A stretch of 5,013 nucleotides of DNA from positions 1 through 5,013 of the forward strand of contig JAITEY010000185.1 in assembly GCA_031281815.1 (NCBI GenBank), given 5' to 3'. The notes beneath the pieces are model-generated. The model saw only the letters and a list, made by a program, of their open reading frames with translations. It was not told where the DNA came from and did no database searches. Positions 1 to 4,948 of the stretch are shown in pieces. This stretch comes from Desulfovibrio sp. Lineage in GTDB: Bacteria; Desulfobacterota; Desulfovibrionia; Desulfovibrionales; Desulfovibrionaceae. Both the position numbers and the translations under genes were made by a program. Each line of letters begins with the position of its first letter. Positions within the stretch are counted from its first letter, which is position 1.

Positions 1-89
1 TAAAGTTACCTTGCCGGCTCATCCTGAACATGTTGCACGTCTTTGGAACGTTTCATACTGTGGGAATGTGCATCCGTGGTGAGGGGTTT

Positions 90-104
90 CGGGGCAACGC
101 CCCG
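90..104. repeat. Small G/C stem-loop downstream of rex
   Basis: A perfect 6-bp stem (CGGGGC pairing with GCCCCG) closes a 3-nt loop, 6 nt beyond the end of the rex reading frame. No T-run follows it on either strand, so it is not a textbook intrinsic terminator. The block around it, GGGG-TTTC-GGGG-CAAC-GCCCC, closely resembles GGGG-TCC-GGGG-CAGC-GCCCC at 4980-4999, in the same orientation. That suggests a dispersed intergenic repeat. The rest of 1-109 shows no convincing reading frame, ribosome-binding site or RNA gene. Confidence 0.5.
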
Positions 105-109
105 CAGGC

Positions 110-748
110 TCAATCCTGACGTGGGGCCAGATCATAAGCAAGGGAATACAGGTGGTGAAAAATATCCACATACTCGACCGTCACGTCCGGCGGAACCGTG
201 ATGCGCATCGGGGCGTAATTGAGGATGCCCTTGATGCCCGCGCCAACCAGATAATCGGCTACGCGCTGCGCGTGTTCCGGCGGGGTCGTAATCACACCGA
301 TACGCACATTTTTGTCCCGAATGCGGTCTTTCAGGTGCCGGGTACACACGACTTCAAGGCCGGCGAACGCTTCGCCTATTTTGAAGGGGTCACAGTCGAA
401 TGCGCCGATTATCCGGAATCCCCGCCGCACAAATTCCCTCTGTCCTATAATGGCCTTGCCCAGGTTGCCGACGCCGATCAAGACACAGTTCCATTCCCGG
501 TCTATACCCAAGGACCGTGAAACGGCTCTGATGAGCTCTTCGACGTTATAGCCGACGCCGCGTATGCCGAATTCTCCGAAGAAGGTGAGATCCTTGCGCA
601 ACTGCGAGGCATTGACCCTACATGCCTCGGCCAGCGGACCGGATGAAACAACGGCAATGCCTTCCCTCTGCATCTGTTCCAGCACCTGCAGGTACATCGA
701 AAGGCGTTCAATGGTAACTTTCGGTATGCGTCCGCGTTTTGTCGACAT
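110..748 (-). CDS. rex: Redox-sensing transcriptional repressor Rex
   Basis: Rex is a cytosolic repressor that binds its operators when NAD+ dominates and releases them when NADH rises. The 212-residue product has the normal family length and layout. A winged-helix DNA-binding domain covers about residues 8-75, with the hallmark stretch SQLRKDLTFFGEFGIRGVGY at 48-67. A Rossmann NAD(H) domain follows, with GVGNLG at 92-97 and the strand-end acidic motif FDCDP at 117-121, expected for NADH rather than NADPH. ILNYAP (175-180) and the C-terminal helix YSLAYDL (201-207), which swaps across the dimer, are also typical. I start at ATG 748 because GGTGA lies 5 nt upstream; a GTG three codons earlier has no Shine-Dalgarno. 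It is the last gene of the Fo operon, 79 nt after atpE, and a strong hairpin abuts its ribosome-binding site. I see no clear Rex operator in the window. The family call is secure. Confidence 0.96.
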   Translation of the reverse strand: MSTKRGRIPKVTIERLSMYLQVLEQMQREGIAVVSSGPLAEACRVNASQLRKDLTFFGEFGIRGVGYNVEELIRAVSRSLGIDREWNCVLIGVGNLGKAIIGQREFVRRGFRIIGAFDCDPFKIGEAFAGLEVVCTRHLKDRIRDKNVRIGVITTPPEHAQRVADYLVGAGIKGILNYAPMRITVPPDVTVEYVDIFHHLYSLAYDLAPRQD

Positions 749-753
749 GGTAT

Positions 754-759
754 TCACCC
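754..759 (-). promoter_or_regulatory. rex ribosome-binding site, partly inside a hairpin
   Basis: Minus-strand GGGTGA lies 5 nt before the ATG at 748 and matches the GGTGA part of the Shine-Dalgarno consensus. This favours ATG 748 over the GTG at 757, which is itself part of this site. The first two G residues are the end of the 12-bp stem at 758-791, so initiation may be weakened while the stem is formed. That consequence is inference. Confidence 0.5.
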
Positions 760-791
760 GAAGGCCGCGCGGAAGCCGACGCGGCCTTCGG
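758..791 (-). promoter_or_regulatory. 12-bp stem-loop in the rex leader
   Basis: CCGAAGGCCGCG at 758-769 pairs perfectly with CGCGGCCTTCGG at 780-791 around a 10-nt loop. On the transcribed minus strand it stands directly in front of the rex ribosome-binding site and has an A-run before it but no T-run after it, so it does not look like a terminator for the operon. On the plus strand it is followed by TTTT, so it could end antisense transcription coming from the left. A role in mRNA stability or in damping rex translation is inferred. Confidence 0.55.
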
Positions 792-796
792 TTTTC

Positions 797-824
797 AGAA
801 CCGCGCCGCCTGAGGCGCGGTTCT
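797..824 (-). promoter_or_regulatory. 11-bp stem-loop just after the atpE stop codon
   Basis: AGAACCGCGCC at 797-807 pairs perfectly with GGCGCGGTTCT at 814-824 around a 6-nt loop. The hairpin starts 3 nt after the atpE stop codon. No T-run follows in the direction of transcription, so it more likely protects the 3' end of the atpE message or marks a processing site than terminates transcription. It lies beside the second stem at 758-791, so the short gap between atpE and rex is almost filled with structure. Confidence 0.55.
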
Positions 825-827
825 CAC

Positions 828-1178
828 TTACAGGGCTTTCGACAAGGGGTTGACAAACAGCAGAATCATATTGACCACCAAGGCATAAATGGCCAGCGAT
901 TCTATGAACGCGAGGCCGAGTATCAAGGTGACCATCAGTTTGCCGCCGGCTTCCGGATTGCGTGCCGTGCCTTCACAAGCGGCTTTGAGCCCGAGCCCCT
1001 GGCCGATGCCGCAACCGGCAGCGGCCACGGCCATGCCTATGGCGGCGGCAAGATAGCTGAGACCCACTGCGCCGCTGTCCATATAGCGGACCGCGGCCTG
1101 GCTTTCCGCCGCGAAGGCTATCCCGCACAAAAGCGGAAGGACGGCAAGGCCGAGGCAAAAGGTGAAAACGTTGCGCAT
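828..1178 (-). CDS. atpE: F-type ATP synthase subunit c (Fo rotor ring)
   Basis: Subunit c forms the membrane rotor ring whose carboxylate carries the coupling ion. The 116-residue product has two long membrane helices (about 37-64 and 81-109) joined by the polar loop ARNPEAGG, in which the usual RQP is RNP. Helix 1 carries alternating glycines at 55, 57, 59, 61 and 63, the ring-packing motif. Helix 2 has the essential Glu93 in the context FIESLAIY. Gln60, Glu93, Ser94 and Tyr98 line up with Na+-site residues of Ilyobacter-type c subunits, but Leu95 replaces the threonine found there. The first ~23 residues form an extra hydrophobic leader ending in AFA-A, which looks like a cleavable signal peptide and makes the protein longer than the usual 70-90 residues. 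AAGGAG lies 7 nt before the ATG. The gene sits 84 nt after atpB and is bracketed by stem-loops. Identity is certain; ion specificity is not. Confidence 0.97.
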   Translation of the reverse strand: MRNVFTFCLGLAVLPLLCGIAFAAESQAAVRYMDSGAVGLSYLAAAIGMAVAAAGCGIGQGLGLKAACEGTARNPEAGGKLMVTLILGLAFIESLAIYALVVNMILLFVNPLSKAL

Positions 1179-1240
1179 GTAACAACTCCTTGAGTTATAT
1201 GATTGTGGTCGTTGCGACCGTTCCCGCGATACGGCGAAGC

Positions 1241-1259
1241 GGACGGGGAAAGCCCGTCC
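1241..1259 (-). promoter_or_regulatory. 7-bp stem-loop just after the atpB stop codon
   Basis: GGACGGG at 1241-1247 pairs with CCCGTCC at 1253-1259 around a 5-nt loop, beginning 3 nt after the atpB stop. No T-run follows, so read-through into atpE is expected. A weaker 5-bp stem, GGTCG with CGACC, lies at 1207-1219 in the same gap. Together they separate atpB from the ribosome-binding site of atpE and could be an mRNA processing or stability element; that role is inferred. Confidence 0.4.
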
Positions 1260-1262
1260 CCG

Positions 1263-1931
1263 TCAATGGGCGTGTTCCATGGCGCCCTGCAGATAAATCA
1301 TGGTCAGCATGTAAAAAATGAACGCCTGAAGGCACTTGGCAAGCAGAAACAGAAAATAGGAGGGCAGTGTCGACGCCAAGGGAGCCATGGAGAAAAAAAG
1401 CAGAAGCACAATCTCTTCACCCCGGATATTGCCGAACAGACGCAAGGTCAGCGAAAGCGGCCGGGCGCAATGGCTGACCACCTCAATCGGCAGCATCAGC
1501 GGCGCCAGCACGGGCATGGGGCCCATGAAGTGCTTGATGTATTTCGGTCCCCAGGAACGCAGGCCGACATAATTGTAATAGATGAAAACAAACAGCGCCA
1601 TGGCCGCGTTGGTGTTGACGTTGGCCGTCGGGGCATCGCAGAAGGGCAGAAGCCCGAGCAGATTCTGGGCCAGAATGAAAAGAAAAATACCGCAGAGCAG
1701 CGGGAAGATTTTTCTGCCTTTTTCTTCGCCTACCGTGGCGACCGTAAAGTCTTCAAGTCCGCCGATCAGAACTTCCATGAAATTCTGCAAGCCCGTGGGC
1801 ACAAGTTTCATCCTGCCGCGCAACAGGAAGCCGACGGCAAAAAGCACGGCCATCGCCAACCATGTGTAAAAAACATGCTTGTATTCTTCGGGAACGCCGA
1901 ACAAGGCAGAGAGTATGACAGGGTGTTCCAT
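1263..1931 (-). CDS. atpB: F-type ATP synthase subunit a (Fo stator channel)
   Basis: Subunit a forms the two half-channels through which ions reach the c-ring in the inner membrane. The 222-residue protein has five to six hydrophobic segments. The best-conserved block is SLTLRLFGN (160-168), containing Arg164, equivalent to the essential Arg210 of E. coli. It is followed by Glu173 (E. coli Glu219 position) and, in the last helix, by LQAFIFYMLTMIYL with Gln202 (E. coli Gln252 position). PTANVNTNAAMAL (101-113) is the usual motif of an earlier helix. The length suits the shorter a subunits of this family. AAGGAGG lies 9 nt upstream of the ATG, inside the 3' end of the upstream subunit I gene, with only 4 nt between stop and start, so the two are probably translationally coupled. 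All functional residues I can check are present. Confidence 0.97.
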   Translation of the reverse strand: MEHPVILSALFGVPEEYKHVFYTWLAMAVLFAVGFLLRGRMKLVPTGLQNFMEVLIGGLEDFTVATVGEEKGRKIFPLLCGIFLFILAQNLLGLLPFCDAPTANVNTNAAMALFVFIYYNYVGLRSWGPKYIKHFMGPMPVLAPLMLPIEVVSHCARPLSLTLRLFGNIRGEEIVLLLFFSMAPLASTLPSYFLFLLAKCLQAFIFYMLTMIYLQGAMEHAH

Positions 1932-1935
1932 GGCT

Positions 1936-2388
1936 TCAGGCCTCCTTGAAAAATTTGCCCGACATTTTCGACAGACTCCACACGACTATGCCCGCGACCG
2001 TCGAGCCGAGCCCCAGGAGCAGGGGAACCGCCGGCAACCCGCAGGGAACCAGAAGCAGGTACAGCGCGATTCCGGTCAGGACGAGCCGGGCGCAGAAACC
2101 GAAAAAAAGCCTGAAATACAGCGCGACGGTAAAGCGCTCGGGCATGTGCGCCTGAACAAAGCGGGCGATATGCACGAGGTTGAGGACGGAGATTGCCGCG
2201 CCCGCGCCGAAAGCCAGAGGCGCCGGACTCCAGGCGAACAGAACGGCTCCGGCCGCGCAGGCCGCGCCTGCCGTGATGACCAGAGAACTCAGGATGCCGC
2301 GCAATGCAGGCGAAACAAAACCGGAAAGCGCCGGGCAGCGTTCAATGCCGCCGCGCAGTCCGGTATACATGCGCGGAAGAGAGATCAT
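1936..2388 (-). CDS. atpI: ATP synthase subunit I (Fo assembly factor)
   Basis: This is a 150-residue, very hydrophobic protein with four predicted membrane helices at about 31-53, 57-78, 95-115 and 118-140, and a short basic tail ending KMSGKFFKEA. The pattern FFGFCARLVLTGIALYLLL (95-113), followed by LLLGLGSTVAGIVVW, resembles the ATP-synt_I family. The position directly before atpB fits the atpI-atpB-atpE order common in bacteria. Subunit I proteins are known to help c-ring assembly in some species and are not part of the catalytic enzyme; that role is borrowed from the family. The start codon overlaps the previous gene's stop in ATGA, with GGAG 5 nt upstream of the ATG. Sequence conservation in the family is low, so context carries much of the call. 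Confidence 0.85.
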   Translation of the reverse strand: MISLPRMYTGLRGGIERCPALSGFVSPALRGILSSLVITAGAACAAGAVLFAWSPAPLAFGAGAAISVLNLVHIARFVQAHMPERFTVALYFRLFFGFCARLVLTGIALYLLLVPCGLPAVPLLLGLGSTVAGIVVWSLSKMSGKFFKEA

Positions 2389-2648
2389 TTCCGCTCCGTC
2401 TCATCCTTTTGCCGATTCGCCGTCAACTTTTTTGCGTCTACATATACGTTTCTGAACCCGGACACAATACCCAGAAACATAAAAATTCCGCTGCACCAGG
2501 GAAAGCTGTCGAGCCAGACGTCCAGACCGTACCCGATGGCCGTGCCGGCGATTATGCCGCTGACCATGTGCAGGCCGACGACTCCCGCCCTGGACAGGTC
2601 GTCCAGGAAATGTCTGTCGACTCCTGAAAATATTCCGGAAAGGCGCAT
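2385..2648 (-). CDS. atpZ: AtpZ/AtpI-family small membrane protein of the Fo operon
   Basis: The 87-residue product has two membrane helices (about 22-42 and 50-70) with the family signature GYGLDVWLDSFPW (39-51) followed by FLGIVSGFRNVYVDAKK (58-74). This matches the AtpZ / ATPase_gene1 type of protein found at the head of many ATP synthase operons. Proposed roles for relatives include a Mg2+/Ca2+ channel function and help in Fo assembly; neither can be shown here. The tail is charged (RQKDETERK). I chose ATG 2648 because AGGA lies 9 nt upstream; GTG 2666 would add six residues but has only a weak ribosome-binding site, and the frame stays open further upstream. The stop overlaps the start of subunit I by 4 nt, so it is probably the first gene of the operon. 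Naming of atpZ and atpI varies between authors. Confidence 0.85.
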   Translation of the reverse strand: MRLSGIFSGVDRHFLDDLSRAGVVGLHMVSGIIAGTAIGYGLDVWLDSFPWCSGIFMFLGIVSGFRNVYVDAKKLTANRQKDETERK

Positions 2649-2718
2649 GCGCGTAAGTCCTTGCACACCGTCGCTGAAGAAACCGTCTTCTTTCCTTTTC
2701 GCCGACGTACCGGCATAA

Positions 2719-2748
2719 ACGCTAGCAGAAGAGCAGGGGGGCGGTCAA
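2719..2748 (-). promoter_or_regulatory. Candidate promoter for the Fo-rex operon
   Basis: On the minus strand TTGACC (2748-2743, five of six consensus bases) is followed after 18 nt by TAGCGT (2724-2719, three of six). That would start transcription near 2712, about 64 nt before the first gene. The -10 match is poor, so this is only the best candidate I can find. The -35 box is part of a tandem TTGACCGC repeat with a 10-bp period. Confidence 0.25.
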
Positions 2749-2767
2749 GCGCGGTCAAAACGACAGG

Positions 2768-2796
2768 TTGAAAAAATGCGCAGTTAGGAATAAAAA
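2768..2796 (+). promoter_or_regulatory. Possible second, upstream trxA promoter
   Basis: TTGAAA (2768-2773) and TAAAAA (2791-2796) are separated by 17 nt. They match sigma70 boxes at five and four of six positions. It lies exactly 60 bp upstream of the stronger candidate and points the same way. The A-rich surroundings make a chance match quite possible. Confidence 0.25.
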
Positions 2797-2827
2797 TACG
2801 CAACGCAGGCATGCTTGAATTAGGCTG

Positions 2828-2856
2828 TTGACAGCGCAGCAGACGCGGACTATTTT
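2828..2856 (+). promoter_or_regulatory. Sigma70-type promoter for trxA-trxB-bamD
   Basis: A perfect TTGACA (2828-2833) is followed after an ideal 17-nt spacer by TATTTT (2851-2856, four of six). Transcription would start near 2863, leaving a leader of about 74 nt before the trxA ATG. This is the best promoter in the window and faces the only plus-strand operon. Confidence 0.6.
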
Positions 2857-2866
2857 CAGGCACTTT

Positions 2867-2880
2867 TTTCAAGCTTGAAA
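2867..2880. promoter_or_regulatory. 14-bp perfect palindrome, possible operator
   Basis: TTTCAAGCTTGAAA is a perfect inverted repeat at about +5 to +18 relative to the predicted trxA start site, a classic place for a repressor dimer. The half site TTTCAAG does not match the known Rex half site (TTGTGAA or TTGTTAA), so the regulator is unknown. A further copy of GCTTGAA occurs at 2813-2819. Confidence 0.35.
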
Positions 2881-2927
2881 GTTTTCGGCAGGCTGTGCAT
2901 ACACGCAACGCGCGTCTTGGGCGATAC

Positions 2928-2932
2928 GGAGG
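2928..2932 (+). promoter_or_regulatory. trxA ribosome-binding site
   Basis: GGAGG ends 4 nt before the ATG at 2937. It settles the start: an upstream in-frame GTG at 2895 has no comparable site and would add 14 residues not expected in a thioredoxin. Confidence 0.8.
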
Positions 2933-2936
2933 CATT

Positions 2937-3263
2937 ATGGCCAAGGCTGTTACAGACAACGAATTTGAAAAAGAAGTGCTCAATTCGCCGATACCGGTTC
3001 TCGTCGATTTCTGGGCGCCTTGGTGCGGGCCCTGTCGTGCCGTCGGCCCGGTCATCGAAGATCTCGGCAATGAATACGAGGGCAGGGTGGCCGTACTGAA
3101 AATGAACGTGGACGACAACCCGGCCACTGCCGGCAATTACAATATCCGCTCCATCCCGACCCTGATGCTTTTCAAGAACGGCCGGGTCGTCGAACAGGTT
3201 GTGGGCGCCGTATCCAAAAACAGCCTGAAGGACCTTATCGAACAGAAAGGTCTTGCCGGATGA
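2937..3263 (+). CDS. trxA: Thioredoxin
   Basis: This is a cytosolic dithiol carrier that reduces protein disulfides and is recharged by thioredoxin reductase. The 108-residue product has the standard size and a single thioredoxin fold. FWAPWCGPCR (25-34) contains the redox-active Cys30 and Cys33 in the classic WCGPC order. The buried Asp24 corresponds to E. coli Asp26, and Ile73-Pro74-Thr75 supplies the cis-proline opposite the active site. FKNG (79-82) and the glycine at 90 complete the usual pattern. There is no signal peptide. The gene is first in a tight operon; its TGA overlaps the ATG of trxB by 4 nt, so carrier and reductase should be made together. Nothing looks damaged or unusual. 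Confidence 0.97.
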   Translation: MAKAVTDNEFEKEVLNSPIPVLVDFWAPWCGPCRAVGPVIEDLGNEYEGRVAVLKMNVDDNPATAGNYNIRSIPTLMLFKNGRVVEQVVGAVSKNSLKDLIEQKGLAG

Positions 3264-4189
3264 CGCGTTGCGACGCAGCGGTCGTCGGGGCCGGCCCGGC
3301 AGGCATAGCCGCCGCCCTTTACCTGGTCAGATTCGGCCTGAAAACCGTCCTGCTGGAAAAGTCGGCGCCGGGGGGGTTGTTGCTGACAACCTTTGAGGTG
3401 GAAAACTATCCCGGTTTTCCGAAAGGCATCAAAGGGTATAAACTTGCGGATTCACTGTCGGAGCAGCTTCTGCCCTACGCCGATTTGACCCATGTCCGCG
3501 CCGAGGTCACGGCGTTGCGCCTGGAGGACAACCGCAAGGTCCTCACGGTTGACGGAGAAAGGCTGGAAGCGGACTGCGTGATCCTCTGCTGCGGGGTCGG
3601 CTACCGTAAGCTGGGTCTTCCCGGTGAGGACAATCTGCTCGGCAAGGGCCTTTCGCACTGCGCCATGTGCGACGGCCATTTTTTCCGCGGCCGCAGGGTG
3701 GGGGTGGTCGGCGGCGGCAATTCGGCGCTGGAGGAATCGCTGCATTTAACGAAAACCGTTGCCGAGCTGCACCTCATACACCGCCGCGACACCTTCCGGG
3801 CCGCCCCGGTGTATGTGGACAAGATCAAGGCCGCAGACAACGTCGTCATGGAATACAACAGCGTCGTCACGGCGCTGCACGGCACCGACAAGCTGGAAGG
3901 CGTCACGCTGAAGCGCCTGCCTGCGGGCACTGAAGAATTTCTGCCCGTGGAAGGCCTGTTCATTTTTATCGGCTTTGAACCCGTCCTGCCCGCGCTCCCT
4001 GCGGAAATTGTCCGGGACGAGCAGGGGTTCATCGTCACGGACGGCGAAATGCGCTCCTCCGTCCCCGGCGTGTTCGCCGCGGGCGACATACGCTCAAAGT
4101 TGTGCCGGCAGGTGGTGACGGCGGTGGGCGACGGGGCGACAGCCGCTAATGCGGCCAACAGCTACCTGGAACAAGGCAATGCGCGCTAA
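3260..4189 (+). CDS. trxB: Thioredoxin reductase (NADPH, FAD-dependent)
   Basis: The enzyme passes electrons from NADPH through FAD and a disulfide to thioredoxin. The 309-residue protein is the usual length of the low-molecular-weight bacterial type. The N-terminal FAD motif is GAGPAG (10-15). The central pyridine-nucleotide domain (about 115-240) carries the redox pair Cys134-Ala-Met-Cys137-Asp138, GGGNSALEE (151-159) and HRRDTFR (174-180). Its basic residues recognise the 2'-phosphate and so predict NADPH. The C-terminal FAD domain has the GVFAAGD motif (270-276) and a typical RQVVTAVGDGATAA stretch. CAMC in place of the more common CATC is a mild variation. The start overlaps the trxA stop in ATGA with GAAAGG upstream, and the stop overlaps bamD by 11 nt. 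It is probably the reductase for the neighbouring thioredoxin. Confidence 0.96.
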   Translation: MTRCDAAVVGAGPAGIAAALYLVRFGLKTVLLEKSAPGGLLLTTFEVENYPGFPKGIKGYKLADSLSEQLLPYADLTHVRAEVTALRLEDNRKVLTVDGERLEADCVILCCGVGYRKLGLPGEDNLLGKGLSHCAMCDGHFFRGRRVGVVGGGNSALEESLHLTKTVAELHLIHRRDTFRAAPVYVDKIKAADNVVMEYNSVVTALHGTDKLEGVTLKRLPAGTEEFLPVEGLFIFIGFEPVLPALPAEIVRDEQGFIVTDGEMRSSVPGVFAAGDIRSKLCRQVVTAVGDGATAANAANSYLEQGNAR

Positions 4190-4910
4190 ACTACTGCACA
4201 TGGCCGCCGTTTGTGCGGCAAGCGTCTTTTTTTCCGCTTGCGGCATCATCGACTGGTTTTATCTGCCCCCGAGCGAAGATACCGCCCAGGAACTTTTTGA
4301 AGCGGGCAATGATGCGGTGCGCGAAAAAAATTATATTGCGGCCAGCGGATATTTTTCCAAGTTAAAGGATAATTACCCGTTCAGCCCGTATGCCGTTGAA
4401 GCCGAACTTTCCCTGGCGGACTGCTATTTTCTGGATGAGGAATGGATGCAGGCCGTGGACGCCTACAAGGAGTTCGAGGCACTTCATCCGCGCCACAGGG
4501 CTATTCCCTACGTTCTGTACCACATCGGCATGGCCGATATGAACGGCTACCCCTCCATAGACAGGCCGGCGGACCAGATTGAAGAAGCCTATTCATATTT
4601 CCAGCGCCTGATCGAAAGTTATCCCGGCACGGAATATGCCGAAGCGGCCGTGGATAAAATGAAGGAATGCCGGAAGATATTGGCGGAACACGAGCTTTTT
4701 TACGCGGACTTTTATTTTCGCATGGGGCGTTACGCCTCCGCTCTGGCCAGATACAAGACCATAGTGGACAACTTTGCGGACGTGCCTGACATGTATGAAC
4801 ATGCCAAGGAAAAAGCCGCCGCCGCCTTCATTCTGAACAGCCGGAAGCAGTCCGAAGAAACGCGCCGCGAGCGCGAGGGATCGTGGCGCGACTGGTTCCG
4901 ATGGCTGTAG
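4179..4910 (+). CDS. bamD: Outer-membrane assembly lipoprotein BamD
   Basis: BamD is a periplasm-facing lipoprotein of the BAM complex, which inserts beta-barrel proteins into the outer membrane. The 243-residue product is close to E. coli BamD in length. A signal peptide (1-20) ends in FFSAC, with Cys21 as the lipidated residue; Phe at -3 is less usual than Leu, and Gly at +2 fits outer-membrane sorting. Tetratricopeptide-like helix pairs follow: FEAGNDAVREKNYIAASGYF, then NYPFSPYAVEAELSLADCYF, then a Y-x2-F-x4-HP segment typical of the family (EFEALHPRH), and later LIESYPGTEYAEAAVDKMKE and ELFYADFYFRMGRYASALARY. The start at 4179 sits inside the trxB end (11-nt overlap) with only a weak GGA site 8 nt upstream. 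A longer frame from 4149 would spoil the signal peptide. Functionally it is unrelated to its thioredoxin neighbours but almost surely co-transcribed. Confidence 0.9.
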   Translation: MRAKLLHMAAVCAASVFFSACGIIDWFYLPPSEDTAQELFEAGNDAVREKNYIAASGYFSKLKDNYPFSPYAVEAELSLADCYFLDEEWMQAVDAYKEFEALHPRHRAIPYVLYHIGMADMNGYPSIDRPADQIEEAYSYFQRLIESYPGTEYAEAAVDKMKECRKILAEHELFYADFYFRMGRYASALARYKTIVDNFADVPDMYEHAKEKAAAAFILNSRKQSEETRREREGSWRDWFRWL

Positions 4911-4948
4911 TACCGTGTAACGTATAAATTTTCGCATCAGCCCAATGC

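Noticed and set aside
1..89. Possible small gene or RNA at the left edge
   Set aside because: Only a 16-codon minus-strand frame without a clear ribosome-binding site and no tRNA-like or conserved RNA fold could be found.
564..1193. A 209-codon plus-strand open frame across rex and atpE
   Set aside because: It lies antisense to two well-recognised genes, has no ribosome-binding site and shows an arginine/glycine/histidine-rich composition typical of a shadow frame.
1192..1200. TATAAC on the minus strand as a -10 box for a separate atpE promoter
   Set aside because: The hexamer 17 nt upstream is AACGGT, a poor -35 match, and the start site would fall on the Shine-Dalgarno.
1203..1949. A 248-codon plus-strand open frame antisense to atpB
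   Set aside because: The translation is rich in Gln, Lys, His and Arg with no domain pattern, while the minus strand encodes a complete subunit a with all key residues.
1879..2718. A 279-codon plus-strand open frame antisense to the subunit I and AtpZ genes
   Set aside because: No recognisable fold or start signal; the G+C-rich antisense of membrane-protein genes commonly stays open.
2798..2911. Nine-base direct repeat ACGCAACGC at 2798-2806 and 2903-2911
   Set aside because: Two short copies 105 bp apart with no shared flanks are easily explained by chance; the second lies in the trxA leader next to the ribosome-binding site.
2895..2936. N-terminal extension of thioredoxin from GTG 2895
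   Set aside because: The 14 extra residues have no thioredoxin counterpart and the GGAGG site belongs to the ATG at 2937.
2649..2936. Rex operator in the divergent control region
   Set aside because: I looked for TTGTGAA or TTGTTAA half sites in inverted arrangement and found none; the TTTCAAGCTTGAAA palindrome has a different half site.
2552..3136. A 194-codon minus-strand open frame spanning the control region and part of trxA
   Set aside because: It crosses a good opposing promoter and overlaps both trxA and the AtpZ gene, with a serine/arginine/proline-rich sequence and no family resemblance.
4149..4178. Earlier start for bamD inside trxB
   Set aside because: It would place ten non-hydrophobic residues before a well-formed lipoprotein signal peptide; ATG 4179 gives a normal signal sequence.
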